A model generated the notes under the pieces. The model did no database searches and was not told the DNA's origin. It saw nothing but the letters and a program-made list of their open reading frames with translations. From Pseudanabaena sp. Chao 1811 (GTDB lineage: Bacteria; Cyanobacteriota; Cyanobacteriia; Pseudanabaenales; Pseudanabaenaceae), in contig NZ_CP101416.1 in assembly GCF_027942295.1 (NCBI RefSeq), forward strand, positions 1,116,001 through 1,180,000: a stretch of DNA of 64,000 bases, written 5' to 3'. Positions 20,294 through 30,127 of this stretch are shown in pieces. Both the position numbers and the translations under genes were made by a program. The stretch's first letter is position 1, and every line of letters begins with the position of its first letter.

Positions 20294-20560
20294 CGCCACT
20301 TGAGCGAGAAATTGCTTAAACCTGCGGATTCGGCGATGCTTTTTAATTCAGGAGATTTGAATCCGCGTAAGACAGAAAGTGGTGCATCATTCCGTACCAT
20401 ATCTACCGCAGGCAACAGTCTTGTAAGGGCATAGATGCCGTAATAGGCGAAGGGATGGCGATGTAAATCATTGATCAGAATTCCATGTTTGGATACACGC
20501 TGCATCGATCGCACAATTTGCACAGCATTCTCATGGGCAAAGTATAGATGATATTTACTA
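20251..20560 (-). pseudogene. Relic of a SAM-dependent methyltransferase (C-terminal part)
   Basis: Read on the minus strand from ~20560, the frame gives YHLYFAHENAVQIVRSMQRV and SKHGILINDLHRHPFAYYG, then WRYAFRWVLST. This is typical of the C-terminal half of class I methyltransferases. The N-terminal half with the SAM-binding glycine motif is absent. One end abuts the truncated toxin, the other an inverted-repeat element (20561-20718). Confidence 0.65.
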
Positions 20561-20718
20561 ATGTTACGTGGAAGAAATTCCTGATACCGCCAAATTACAG
20601 AAATGGTTTGTGCGCACAGACCTTAGATACAGTACATGCATTAAGTCAGGGCTATCCCCCCGTGGTTGCGCTACTAGGCTAGCAGATAAGAGATATATCA
20701 TTGCGCTCCACGTAACAT
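20561..20718. repeat. Possible 158-bp inverted-repeat-bounded element
   Basis: ATGTTACGTGGA at 20561-20572 is repeated in perfect inverse at 20707-20718. The interval has one short frame (QTLDTVHALSQGYPPVVALLG then stop) and no recognisable gene. It sits exactly where the methyltransferase relic ends and may be a MITE-like insertion. Confidence 0.45.
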
Positions 20719-20725
20719 CACTTAT

Positions 20726-22864
20726 TTATAATAAGCCGAAAATCTTACTGATGGATTGGATGATTTGCATAGCATTGGGAATGTTTACAATGATACGATT
20801 TAATGCTCTAACAGCTTTTCCAGCAGGATTTCTTTTCTCTTCTGGCTTATCGTGAACAGCAATTTTAGCAAGAGATTCTACTTGTTCGAGCGCGTCAGCT
20901 TTGTCTTCATCATCAAGATCCTTATTATCACTAATCGCTTCTTGCAGTTGCTTTAAGAGAATTTTGATGTCAGCTTTATCACCTTGGTGATGATCAGGTA
21001 ATTGATTGATCGCGTTGGTGACGTTGCCTTCGATTTTACCAAGGTTTATCACGCCAGAAATATCTCGACCAGCTTTGATCGTGATGGGATTTTGTTCTGT
21101 CATAGCTTTAGCTTCATTCTGAAAAGTTGGACTAACATTAATATTAGGCGATTTTGCTATTTGAAGAATATCTTTGATGTCAGTTATGCTTTGCTTGAGA
21201 GTATCAATTTTAGCTTCTAAGAGTTGGTTTTGATGGGTTGCTTCTAATTCTTTGAGTTTAGCCTTGTAACTACGATCAAAGTTGCGCTCAAATTCACCTT
21301 TATCAGTATCTTCTGACACTGAGATGGTTATTTGAACATTTTCTCCTTTTTTCTTAATTTCTTGGATGCTTTCAGAAGAGATGTTGGGATAATCTTGGGC
21401 TACTTTTTGCCAGCCAGCACGGAAGGCTTCGTGTCTGATTCCATTGCGAATAAGAAGTTGCACTACATTCTTGGTTTCACTATAGAAACTAGTGAAATCA
21501 CCTTCTTCAAATTCTTTGTCTGGATCGTGGGGACGACGTTCTCGGCTACCATTTATGTTGGGATGCTCCAGTTCAAAGACAAATCGACAGTCAACATTAT
21601 CGAGTTTAGTTGTGTGGTCATAGTTCCAAGATTCTATGCAAGCACCAGTCAGTTGTGCATATGTAAAATCTGTACCTACTGCTTGCACTTCGGTAAGATT
21701 CGCCCATTCCAAATTGGCTCGACTAAAATTAGCTTCGCTGATAATTGCTCGTTTGAAGTTGATCTTTTCTAAATAAACTCCTCCAAGATTTGCACCGCGT
21801 AGGTCTAAACCTTCATAGGATTTGCTCTCGTTGGGTTTGCCTGTAATCAATAAATCTCGTACTTCAAGATTAGATAGAATCGATTTTCCTAAACGAGATC
21901 GATCTAGGTTTTTCGCGTACTTCCAAATGCTGAGAGTAAAGCTTGTCGTCTGATTGCGGGAATTGCGAAAGTCACTACCTTTGAGGGATGCTTCAGTAAA
22001 ATCAGCTTCGTTTAAATTTGCACCTCTAAAACTTGTCCCGCAAAAGCTAGCAACCGCTACCCCAAACTTCAATAATATGTCAAATTTAGGATCACCTTCT
22101 AAAACGCGCCATGCCATATAAATACTTAACAAAACAGTAGCACCAGCAATAACCCCAGCCCCAGATACAGCACCACCAATAACTCCAGACACGCCCACAA
22201 CTCCAGACCCAGCAACAACTCCAGACACATCTACAGCTTCAGCAACTGCAACAGCAGCAGCAATTGAAACAGCAGCAGCAATTGTAATTGCAGATGCACA
22301 AGTCCAAACCCCAGTAACTGCAACAGCCCCAGCCCAAGCTCCAGCAACTGTAACAACCCCAACAACTGCGACAGCCGATGCACCAGTCCAAACTCCAGCC
22401 CCAACAACTGCCCTAGTCCCATCCCAAAAACCAGCGCCAACCCCAGCAAAAAAGCCAGTAATAGTAATTGCCGTAGCCACTGTTATAAAAGCTGCCGCAG
22501 TAAACCCTTGACGGACAATAGCGAAGATCATTACGCCTAAAACTAATATAATTGATATCCCAAGTAAAACAACGTAGCTCTTAATGTTTGTAGGATTAAA
22601 GAAAACGGCTATCCAGAATCCAGCAAAAGCCTCAAGCAGTCCTGAAACAGCCGAAATTAACAACATAACAATTAGGTGTAAGAATAGCCAACGATTCTGT
22701 ATCCCAGTTTCCGCTTTTGAAAAATTTGCACCTTTCAAAATCGCATTACTAAAATCTGCACTCCTAATATCCGCCCCACTAAAATCCGCGCCTGTAAGAT
22801 CTTGTCCCTTAAATGATTTTCCTTGCAAGTTTTGAGAAGCAAAGTTCTTAGCGATGGATTTCAT
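20726..22864 (-). CDS. Large membrane pentapeptide-repeat protein with A/G/V-rich region
   Basis: 712 aa. The N-terminus has pentapeptides (LQGKSFKGQDLTGADFSGAD). About residues 55-285 are very hydrophobic: a few normal membrane helices, then a low-complexity stretch of Ala, Gly and Val (GVWTGASAVAVVGVV, SGVVAGSGVVGVSGVIGG). A second pentapeptide block follows (~290-430), then a soluble linker with a coiled coil (~500-560). The C-terminus contains AGRDISGVINLGKIEGNVTN and DLDDEDKADALEQVESLA, a tail that recurs on cyanobacterial pentapeptide proteins. Function unknown; a sensor or scaffold at a membrane is inferred. Its promoter region adjoins an IS30 remnant. Confidence 0.8.
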   Translation of the reverse strand: MKSIAKNFASQNLQGKSFKGQDLTGADFSGADIRSADFSNAILKGANFSKAETGIQNRWLFLHLIVMLLISAVSGLLEAFAGFWIAVFFNPTNIKSYVVLLGISIILVLGVMIFAIVRQGFTAAAFITVATAITITGFFAGVGAGFWDGTRAVVGAGVWTGASAVAVVGVVTVAGAWAGAVAVTGVWTCASAITIAAAVSIAAAVAVAEAVDVSGVVAGSGVVGVSGVIGGAVSGAGVIAGATVLLSIYMAWRVLEGDPKFDILLKFGVAVASFCGTSFRGANLNEADFTEASLKGSDFRNSRNQTTSFTLSIWKYAKNLDRSRLGKSILSNLEVRDLLITGKPNESKSYEGLDLRGANLGGVYLEKINFKRAIISEANFSRANLEWANLTEVQAVGTDFTYAQLTGACIESWNYDHTTKLDNVDCRFVFELEHPNINGSRERRPHDPDKEFEEGDFTSFYSETKNVVQLLIRNGIRHEAFRAGWQKVAQDYPNISSESIQEIKKKGENVQITISVSEDTDKGEFERNFDRSYKAKLKELEATHQNQLLEAKIDTLKQSITDIKDILQIAKSPNINVSPTFQNEAKAMTEQNPITIKAGRDISGVINLGKIEGNVTNAINQLPDHHQGDKADIKILLKQLQEAISDNKDLDDEDKADALEQVESLAKIAVHDKPEEKRNPAGKAVRALNRIIVNIPNAMQIIQSISKIFGLL

Positions 22865-22899
22865 ACAAGCGATTCCAATTTTTCACCTAATTATACACT

Positions 22900-23580
22900 G
22901 TAGTATAGGAAATGAATTCGCTAATTCAAGGATGAAATGCAATGATAAATGATATCTGATGAAGCAAAGAATACTTCGTAAGGAGTAAGATAGTCAAGAG
23001 ATTTTCTCGGTCTGTGATTGATCAAATTTACCACTTTCTGAAAGTTCTCTTCTTTCACGATTTTAAAGTTTGTACTTTTGGGATAGAACTCTCTAATCAA
23101 TCCATTAGTATGTTCATTCAATCCACGTTCCCATGAATGATATGGATTTGCAAAGAAAGTCTCTATTTGCAGACTTTGAGATAGCTGTTCATGCCCACAG
23201 AACTCTTTTCCATTATCAAAGGTCATTGTCTTTCGGAATGTTGATTCCACAGGCTTAAACAGATTCATTGTCACTCTATTTGTTTCTGCTTTTGTCTTGT
23301 TTTTAGCTAGTCCAGCAAGTAAGTACTTCGAGGCTTTGTCAACATGTGTAGCTACTACACCTATGTGATTGCAGCCAATTACAGTATCACTTTCCCAATG
23401 TCCAATCTCTGTCTTTAAATCAGCAATCTTGGGACGGTGTTCAATTCCTACCCGATTAGGTATTCCACTTCGCTTCTGGTTCCGACTTTTGCATCGTCGT
23501 TGTTTCTGCTTTTGCCTTAGATATTGTTGATATATTCCTATCTCTTGATAGTTGGCATAGATCATCAGATAAGTTGTCAA
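22900..23580. mobile_element. IS30 family element remnant
   Basis: The remnant contains the IS30 transposase fragment (22921-23580). Its right edge meets the coding sequence of a nuclease-fold gene at about 23570-23580. The left boundary is approximate; no clear terminal inverted repeats were identified. Confidence 0.6.
22921..23580 (-). pseudogene. IS30 family transposase, 5'-truncated
   Basis: 219 codons. The catalytic core is intact: IGHWESDTVIG (first Asp), MTFDNGKEFCGHE (second Asp) and GLNEHTNGLIREFYPKST (Glu), then NHRPRKSLDYLTPYEVF, the IS30 C-terminal signature. The ~100-residue N-terminal helix-turn-helix region that binds the terminal repeats is missing; the frame starts at a TTG by chance within the former protein. 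It is therefore unlikely to be active. Confidence 0.85.
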
Positions 23581-24163
23581 AGAGTTTCAGATTACCTGCA
23601 CAGAAGTTGATTTTATTGAAGAATTATCTTTTCAGATTTCAGATTACTTCCGTGAAGATTTGCACCTGATGATGTTTGAAGGTGTGGTTGACAATTCTGA
23701 ATTTGCGATCTGTGAAAATTTGATCTATCCAGTTCTTAAAGAGGTTTGGAAGCATTATCGCAGCAAATTTTTACTGTGGAGTCATCAGTCACTTACCTAT
23801 GATGAGAAGCTTTCAGGATTTCCTGAATATATTTTGGCAAGGCGATCGCCACTAGGAAAAGTAGTATTTGATCGTCCTTATTTAATGCTCGTAGAAGCAA
23901 AGCAAGATAACTTTGAAGCCGCATGGGGACAATGTATTGCCGAGATGATTGCAGCACAGCGTTTGAATGATGAATTAGATGTAATTGTGTTTGGGGTTGC
24001 ATCTAATGGCGATCGTTGGCAATTTGGCAAGCTCGAGAAAAATATTTTTACCAGAAATACTACCTTCTATAGCATTCAAGAAATCGATAAATTAGTTGCG
24101 GCGGTGAACTATATATTTAGTCAATGTGATATACAGCTAGAAAAAGTGATGCCAATTCTGTGA
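23573..24163 (+). pseudogene. PD-(D/E)XK nuclease-fold protein, 5' end lost at IS30 junction
   Basis: The frame is open from 23573, after a TAA at 23570, and reads VVKEFQITCTEVDFIEELSF, then SDYFREDLHLMMFEGVV. This looks like the interior of a protein whose N-terminus is gone. A start at TTG 23660 or an ATG near 23669 is possible. FDRPYLMLVEAKQDNFEAAW gives the D...E-x-K arrangement of PD-(D/E)XK nucleases, followed by WGQCIAEMIAAQRLND. The family is common in cyanobacteria as an uncharacterised protein. The C-terminal end is intact. Confidence 0.7.
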
Positions 24164-24233
24164 ATTTCTAGTCACACTTTAGAGACTTGAAAATCAGTTT
24201 CGGCAAGGATTTTAGAGACTGTCAAAATAATTA

Positions 24234-25118
24234 TTAAACCTTGACTAAAGGTTTGGCATCTGTGCGAATAGGAATAGAAATACACATCCCTTCCCTTGCC
24301 ATTACAGCTCCCGCAAACTTTTCTTTAGCAAAACCCTCAAACTCATCTAGTTGCTCATCACTATGTAAAGGGTCGTGATGAAAAATGACTAGGGTTTTGA
24401 CATTTGCTGCCTCAGCGACCTTGATTGCCTCTTGCCATGTCGAATGTCCCCAGCCAATTTTGGGATTAGTAGTTGACCAATATTCCTCATCAGAATAGGT
24501 TGCATCCATGATCAAAACATCGGCATTTCGAGCGAGATGGACAAGATTTTCATCAATGCGATCATGGAAATGCTCAGTGTCCGTGGCATAAACCGCCGAG
24601 CGATCGCCAACGCTGACTCGATATCCTGTCGCTTCCCCCGGATGATTGAGCAATCCTGATTCAACCGTTACGCCATTCCCGACCTCAATTACACTAGGGA
24701 CTTCCACATCAAAAAATTTCAGACAGGAAGCCATTACTCGTAGTGGCACAGGAAAATTCGGATGGTGCATTTGCTCCTCTAGGCGTTCCTGCATGGTTTG
24801 TCCCGTAGGCGCAATTTTGCCGTAGATCTTAAAAAGATTTCCTTTAATAAAAGCAGGTGTAAAAAAGGGAAATCCTTGAACATGATCCCAATGACTATGG
24901 GTGAAAAAAATGCTGGCTTCAATGGGCATTTGCTTCAGTAAATGCTGCCCTAAAACTCTAATCCCCGTTCCCCCGTCGAAAATCAGCCTTTTGCCATGGC
25001 AACGCATTTCTACACAGGGAGTATTCCCACCGTAGCGCACCGTGCTTGGACCAGGGGTAGCTATGCTTCCGCGTACACCCCAAAAATGAATAGAAAACTC
25101 GCTGTCAGAAATGGACAT
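24234..25118 (-). CDS. MBL-fold metal-dependent hydrolase
   Basis: 294 aa. The metallo-beta-lactamase fold is shown by FFTHSHWDHVQGFPFF (HxHxDH), VYATDTEHFH, LIMDATYSDEEY and VIFHHDPLHSDEQLD. The N-terminal GVRGSIATPGPSTVRYGGNTP is shared with phosphodiesterase-like members (PhnP and cyclic nucleotide phosphodiesterase relatives). It is probably a cytosolic phosphodiesterase; the substrate is unknown. It is a single gene, with divergent ctaA ~365 bp away. Confidence 0.87.
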   Translation of the reverse strand: MSISDSEFSIHFWGVRGSIATPGPSTVRYGGNTPCVEMRCHGKRLIFDGGTGIRVLGQHLLKQMPIEASIFFTHSHWDHVQGFPFFTPAFIKGNLFKIYGKIAPTGQTMQERLEEQMHHPNFPVPLRVMASCLKFFDVEVPSVIEVGNGVTVESGLLNHPGEATGYRVSVGDRSAVYATDTEHFHDRIDENLVHLARNADVLIMDATYSDEEYWSTTNPKIGWGHSTWQEAIKVAEAANVKTLVIFHHDPLHSDEQLDEFEGFAKEKFAGAVMAREGMCISIPIRTDAKPLVKV

Positions 25119-25483
25119 TAGCTAACTCAGTGTCAGAGAATTTTGAACCATTGGGGCAAGCCTAAAAATCTAGGGAACCTTAAAATTGACATGTACTTAT
25201 CTAAAAAACTGCTTTACTTCAAGCTAGGCAATAGCATGAAAACAGTTGACACTATTTCACGATAACCTTAGCCTAAATATCTTTAAGTTTAGCAGCCACA
25301 TATAAACAGCAAGACAGTTAGACAAGGATTGCGATATCGGGAAGCTATATCAGAAATAATTCCCCAATCAATTTAACTAGATTTGAGTATATGCTAACCC
25401 TATATATTGATATGTGGCTATCAGCTTTTAGTACTAGCCATCTTTAAATAGATGACGTATAGAGACTTTGGGTAGCTTTTTTA
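25119..25483. other. Divergent promoter spacer between MBL hydrolase and ctaA
   Basis: No reading frame or RNA gene was seen. It is AT-rich and presumably holds both promoters. No metal-responsive operator can be assigned by eye. Confidence 0.4.
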
Positions 25484-27886
25484 ATGGGTATTTACTCATT
25501 AGATTATAGATTTTTTGTAAATTTTGGATACAAGTTTGTGGTAGTGACTCAATCAATAAAAACCAGTAACTCACAATCTAGCTCTTTAGCTTTGACGATC
25601 GCAGGTATGAAATGCGCGGGCTGTGTAGCAGTTGTGGAAAAGCGCTTGCTTGCCTGTGAAGGGGTTAAGGCAGCAAGTGTGAATTTACTGACTGAGAAAG
25701 CAACTGTAGTCTATAGCGATGAAGCTGCACCACAGGATTTTGCTCCACAGTTAATTGAAGCGATCGCAAAGGCAGGATTTTCGGCAGAGTTTATTGATCA
25801 AAGAGATCGCCAGTCAAAGCTTAAATCTCCCAATTTGAGCGTTCCACAAACTCTATGGTTTGGCATTAGTCAAGAAGTAGCTATTCCTGCCTTGTTAGTA
25901 ATTTTGGCGATCGTCGGACATTTAGGATTAATCGGGGTGGTGGATCTACCGCTCTTGGGCAATATGTATGCCCATTGGATCGTTTCTACGGTGGCGCTCG
26001 GCTGGGTTGGTCGCCCGATCTGGTGGGATGGTTTGAAATCATTATGGTATCGCGCCCCAAACATGAACTCCTTGGTGGGACTGGGAACGATTTCCGCCTA
26101 TTTGGCAAGCACGATCGCTTTATATGTACCGCAGCTAGGTTGGCAATGCTTTTTTGAAGAACCTGTCATGCTTTTGGGGTTTGTGCTGTTAGGTCAAGCA
26201 CTCTTAGAAAGAGCTAAGGGCAAAGCCTCCAATGCTATCCGTGCGCTCATGGAGTTGCAACCTGCGAGCGCTAGATTGCTTGTCAATTCTACCGATGGTG
26301 AGATTCAAGTCCCGATCGCTGTCGAAGATTTGCAAGTTGGCGATCGCATTGTGGTTTGGGCTGGCGAAAAAATCCCTGTCGATGGTGAGATCATTACGGG
26401 TAGTTCTAGTGTCGATGAGTCAATGCTCACAGGGGAATCGATGCCTGTGGCGAAGCAATTAGGCGCAAGGGTCACAGGGGCAACTCTGAATTTGACGGGA
26501 TCAATTACTGTCCAAGTTTTACAAACTGGCGCAGAAACGACCTTGGCGCGGATTGTGTCACTAGTGGAGTCCGCACAGGCTAGTAAAGCACCGATTCAGT
26601 ACTTAGCCGATCGCGTGGCGGGATATTTCGCCTACTCGGTAATGGCAATCTCAGCATTAACCTTTCTCATTTGGTATGGACTACTCCATACGGAAATCGT
26701 ATTTAGTTTGCGCTTAGCGATCGCGGTTTTAGTAGTAGCTTGTCCCTGTGCATTGGGCTTAGCCACACCGACAGCGATCATGGTTGGCACGGGCATGGGC
26801 GCAGAAAAAGGAATTTTAATCAAGGGTGGGGCAAGTCTAGAAAAAATCGATCAATTGTCCGCAGTTGTCTTTGACAAAACTGGGACTTTAACAACGGGTA
26901 AACCTGAAGTTACAGACGTGATTACCAATGACTTAATGGTGTTTGGTAACAGCATGATCGATCAAACAACTTTTAAAAGCTTGATTGATCGCGAAGTACC
27001 AACATCGGCTCTAAGAGTTTTACAACTAGCGGCTAGTGCCGAAGTTGGTGCAAACCATATCCTTGGAGCAGCAACGATCGCTAAAGCCCAAGAGCTAAAC
27101 ATCGAGCTACTACCAACCCAATCTTCGCAAATTGTCACTGGTTGCGGCGTGGAAGCATTACTGACAACTGGCGAAACAGTTCTAGTGGGTAATGCGGCAT
27201 GGTTAAGCGATCGCCAAGTGACAATTCCTAGTGAAATTTCAGAGCGATCGCAACAGCTAGCACAATTAGGTAAAACTCCAATTTTCGTGGCAGTGAATAC
27301 TCAACTCTTGGGGATAATTGCTATCCGCGATCGCCTTAAACCCGAAGCTCCTGAAATTGTGCGCCAAATCGAAGCGATGGGTTTACAGGTTTGGATGCTC
27401 ACAGGCGATCGCCAAGAAACGGCGATTGCGATCGCCAATCAGTTAGGTATTCCCGCCGAAAGAGCGATCGCGGAAGTGAAACCCGATGGCAAAGCCGATG
27501 CAATTCTCAAATTACTAGCCTCAGGTCAGCGTGTGGCAATGGTTGGCGATGGGGTCAATGATGCCCCTGCCCTCGCTAGTGCTACCGTCGGCATTGCCCT
27601 CAGTTCAGGAACCGATGTGGCGATGGAAACTGCGGATATTGTGTTGATGCGTCATGGGCTAAGCGATGTTGTCCCTGCGATCGAACTCAGTCGCGCCACC
27701 TTCAGCAAAATTCGCCAAAATCTATTTTGGGCTTTTGCCTATAACACTCTAGCGATCCCCGTTGCCGCAGGCATTCTCTATCCCAGTTTTGGCATCTCTC
27801 TCAATCCCACGATCGCAGGTTTAGCAATGGCACTTAGTTCTGTAAGCGTTGTGATGAGTTCACTATCATTGAGAGCTAGAAATTAG
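25484..27886 (+). CDS. ctaA: Copper-translocating P1B-type ATPase, CtaA-like
   Basis: 800 aa from ATG 25484. The residues before [10 protein letters not shown] are unusual, so the GTG near 25544 may be the true start. An N-terminal HMA domain has [15 protein letters not shown], with the GMKCAGC form typical of cyanobacterial CtaA rather than PacS. Eight membrane helices are expected, with CPC in [24 protein letters not shown] is the phosphorylation site and [15 protein letters not shown] the hinge. CtaA imports copper across the plasma membrane towards PacS and plastocyanin; that role is by homology. Confidence 0.9.
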   Translation: MGIYSLDYRFFVNFGYKFVVVTQSIKTSNSQSSSLALTIAGMKCAGCVAVVEKRLLACEGVKAASVNLLTEKATVVYSDEAAPQDFAPQLIEAIAKAGFSAEFIDQRDRQSKLKSPNLSVPQTLWFGISQEVAIPALLVILAIVGHLGLIGVVDLPLLGNMYAHWIVSTVALGWVGRPIWWDGLKSLWYRAPNMNSLVGLGTISAYLASTIALYVPQLGWQCFFEEPVMLLGFVLLGQALLERAKGKASNAIRALMELQPASARLLVNSTDGEIQVPIAVEDLQVGDRIVVWAGEKIPVDGEIITGSSSVDESMLTGESMPVAKQLGARVTGATLNLTGSITVQVLQTGAETTLARIVSLVESAQASKAPIQYLADRVAGYFAYSVMAISALTFLIWYGLLHTEIVFSLRLAIAVLVVACPCALGLATPTAIMVGTGMGAEKGILIKGGASLEKIDQLSAVVFDKTGTLTTGKPEVTDVITNDLMVFGNSMIDQTTFKSLIDREVPTSALRVLQLAASAEVGANHILGAATIAKAQELNIELLPTQSSQIVTGCGVEALLTTGETVLVGNAAWLSDRQVTIPSEISERSQQLAQLGKTPIFVAVNTQLLGIIAIRDRLKPEAPEIVRQIEAMGLQVWMLTGDRQETAIAIANQLGIPAERAIAEVKPDGKADAILKLLASGQRVAMVGDGVNDAPALASATVGIALSSGTDVAMETADIVLMRHGLSDVVPAIELSRATFSKIRQNLFWAFAYNTLAIPVAAGILYPSFGISLNPTIAGLAMALSSVSVVMSSLSLRARN

Positions 27887-27892
27887 GCAAAG

Positions 27893-27953
27893 CCGAACCA
27901 AGAAATTTTTAAAAGTGTTGCTCCGCAACACTTTTAAAAATTTCTTGGTTCGG
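27893..27953. terminator. 29-bp perfect palindrome downstream of ctaA
   Basis: The arms are CCGAACCAAGAAATTTTTAA plus AAGTGTTGC and the exact complement, with tip TCC. The inner part matches the palindrome at 4228-4275. It is a terminator for ctaA in position; the extra length points to a dispersed element. Confidence 0.7.
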
Positions 27954-27991
27954 TTAATCAGAAATTGCTGTCAAAGATTTAGAGAAATACA

Positions 27992-28312
27992 ATGGATTGG
28001 ATTAATTTAATTATTGCGGGACTATTGGAAGTTGTTTGGGCGAGTAGCTTGAAATATACCGATGGCTTTACGAAACCGATTCCTAGCCTGATTACAATTG
28101 CCACCCTTGTCGCCAGTTTTATCCTTCTTGCCCAAGCCTTAAAAACCTTACCCGTTGGCACAGGCTATGCCGTATGGACTGGTATTGGTGTCGTCGGAAC
28201 TGCGATCGTTGGTTCCGTATTTCTAGGAGAACCCCGTGACCTACAACGATTTATCTGTATCAGCCTGATTGTTTGCGGAATTGTCGGTTTGCGGTTTACA
28301 GGATCGAAATGA
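27992..28312 (+). CDS. sugE: Small multidrug resistance family transporter SugE/Gdx-like
   Basis: 106 aa with four membrane helices. The membrane Glu is in LLEVVWASSLKYTDGF, and the SugE/Gdx subgroup motif appears in GTGYAVWTGIGVVGTAIVG. Gdx proteins export guanidinium; SMR proteins work as antiparallel dimers. No guanidine riboswitch (paired ACGR hairpins) was seen upstream, only the long palindrome, so regulation is unknown. A single copy, not a paired EbrAB type. Confidence 0.9.
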   Translation: MDWINLIIAGLLEVVWASSLKYTDGFTKPIPSLITIATLVASFILLAQALKTLPVGTGYAVWTGIGVVGTAIVGSVFLGEPRDLQRFICISLIVCGIVGLRFTGSK

Positions 28313-28367
28313 TAGGATGAACAGTGCTTTGCCCCGTCCTATTGCCTAAAACAACAGAAATAAAAGA

Positions 28368-29951
28368 ATGGATTCTAAGTCGTTAAACAATAAATCTTTG
28401 AATGCAAAGTCATTACTGTTAAGTATTCTCAGCTTATTATCTGTTTTCTTTATTTTCCTCACGTTACAAGCAAGTTGGAACAATCCACAGGAACAGACAA
28501 AATTAGATTTATTGCAAACAGATTTAATTTTGCAAGCCACACAGATTACCAATACAGCACAAGAGAATTCAGTCGGGGATCTATTCCAATCCTTAATTAG
28601 CGATGGTAATACGCAGGATATTTATACACAATCCCTCAGAAGTTATCAAGAAGTCCTACAGGCAAATAAATCTGCCCTCGATCGCCTATCTCTAAACATC
28701 AAGGATGAAACGGATAATTCACAGTCTCTATCCAAACAATACCAAAAGAAACTAAACAATATCATTGAAATTAGTGTGCGGACAGGATTGCTACAAGTCC
28801 AAACTGGCGACATTCAAGGAGCGATCGCTACATGGGCAAGTGTCAAAGAATTAGAGGGAGAATCCCTAACTAGCTATGGGTTAACTGCCCAAATTTTGCA
28901 AGGATTATGGTCAGAACCGACAATGTTATTCCCTAACGCTGAAACTCAACTGCGGCATACCCTTAATGGCTGGTATCGTAAAGTTGCTCTTGCTAAAGTA
29001 TATGAAGCTCAACAAAGACAAGAGAAGTTACCTGAACTTGAAAAACAAGCCCAAATAGAAGTTAATGCGGCAATTAACCGCCTAGTTATTATTAATTCTA
29101 TTCCTTTAATTGGTGGTGGTTTCGGTGTTTTAGTTTGGTTGGGGCTACTAGTTCAATGGATTTTCTTTCGCAAATCCTCTCCCTTCTATACCCACCCTCA
29201 AACTGATAATGAACAAACTTCTCATCAAATCACTTGGCAAGTACCTTGGGGAATTGGAACAACTTGGGAAGTAATGGTTTTATGGTTTACTGCCTTTTGT
29301 TTAATGACTCAGTTTGTTCTACCTGTAATCTTTGAGATATTAGGAATTGAATCTAGAGCCAGTGAAGATTTTACCTTGCAGTCTTTACTAGTACTGCTTC
29401 CCTATACGCTCTCAGTTATACCTATGCTCCCAATTTTAAGCACCAGCCTCGCAGACTATCGCCCCTTACCCGAAGGTTGGTTTCGCTTTAAGATTACTTC
29501 GCCGCAATGGATTCTATGGGGGATTGGTGGATATTTTGCCGCGGTTCCGCTAGTCTTAATTGCTTCTGTGATTAGCCAGAAATTCCTCCAAGGTCAAGGT
29601 GGTGGCAATCCTCTATTACCAATCTTGATTGAGAGCCAAAATATTTTGCCTAAGTTCCTACTTTGGACAACTTTGGCGATCGCTGCGCCCTTCTTTGAGG
29701 AATATCTATTTCGAGGATTTCTATTACCTTCACTAACTAAGTTTTTACCCGTTTGGGGTGCGATCGCTTTGAGTGGTTTTTTGTTTGCTTTAGCCCATTT
29801 AAATCTCGCTGATATTATTCCCTTGAGTGTTTTGGGAATTGTGATGGGTTTTGTCTACTGGCGCTCTAAAAATCTACTCTCATCAATGCTATTACATTGC
29901 CTCTGGAATAGTGGTAGTTTCCTTGCCCTAATTGCCCTTGGCGGTAAATAG
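28368..29951 (+). CDS. CPBP family intramembrane metalloprotease
   Basis: 527 aa. The first ~230 residues hold an N-terminal membrane anchor, a soluble helical region (tetratricopeptide-like spacing is possible) and a second anchor. The C-terminal half has about seven hydrophobic helices with the CPBP motifs FFEEYLFRGFLLPSL (EExxxR), FLFALAHLNLADI and MLLHCLWNSGSF (conserved His/Asn). CPBP (Rce1-type) proteases cleave within or near membranes. The target is not known. This long N-terminal architecture is common in cyanobacteria. Confidence 0.9.
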   Translation: MDSKSLNNKSLNAKSLLLSILSLLSVFFIFLTLQASWNNPQEQTKLDLLQTDLILQATQITNTAQENSVGDLFQSLISDGNTQDIYTQSLRSYQEVLQANKSALDRLSLNIKDETDNSQSLSKQYQKKLNNIIEISVRTGLLQVQTGDIQGAIATWASVKELEGESLTSYGLTAQILQGLWSEPTMLFPNAETQLRHTLNGWYRKVALAKVYEAQQRQEKLPELEKQAQIEVNAAINRLVIINSIPLIGGGFGVLVWLGLLVQWIFFRKSSPFYTHPQTDNEQTSHQITWQVPWGIGTTWEVMVLWFTAFCLMTQFVLPVIFEILGIESRASEDFTLQSLLVLLPYTLSVIPMLPILSTSLADYRPLPEGWFRFKITSPQWILWGIGGYFAAVPLVLIASVISQKFLQGQGGGNPLLPILIESQNILPKFLLWTTLAIAAPFFEEYLFRGFLLPSLTKFLPVWGAIALSGFLFALAHLNLADIIPLSVLGIVMGFVYWRSKNLLSSMLLHCLWNSGSFLALIALGGK

Positions 29952-29952
29952 T

Positions 29953-30101
29953 TAACGTCAGTTCGGGTTAAGCTAGCAAATTTTAAAAGCCCAAAAGTAA
30001 AAGCCTTGCTACGCAAGGCTTTTACTTTTGGGCTTTGAGAGAGGGTTTGCGTAGCAACCCTTCTCTCAAAGCCCGTTTCAAATTATCCCGAACTCGCGTT
30101 A
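29953..30101. repeat. MITE-like two-hairpin element (family B), copy 1
   Basis: 149 bp bounded by imperfect terminal inverted repeats (TAACGTCAGTTCGGGTTAA and the complement of TAACGCGAGTTCGGGATAA). Inside are two hairpins, AAAAGCCTTGC-TAC-GCAAGGCTTTT and a GAGAGAGGGTTTGC stem with a GTA tip. The same element lies at 47296-47438 in the opposite orientation. Confidence 0.8.
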
Positions 30102-30127
30102 GTTAGCGGGGATGTTTTGTGTCCTTG

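Noticed and set aside
20568-20855. A 95-codon plus-strand frame
   Set aside because: It starts in the 158-bp element and runs antisense into the pentapeptide gene.
27886-27992. Possible guanidine riboswitch upstream of sugE
   Set aside because: The leader holds only the 29-bp palindrome; no paired ACGR-loop hairpins or ykkC-type core are visible.
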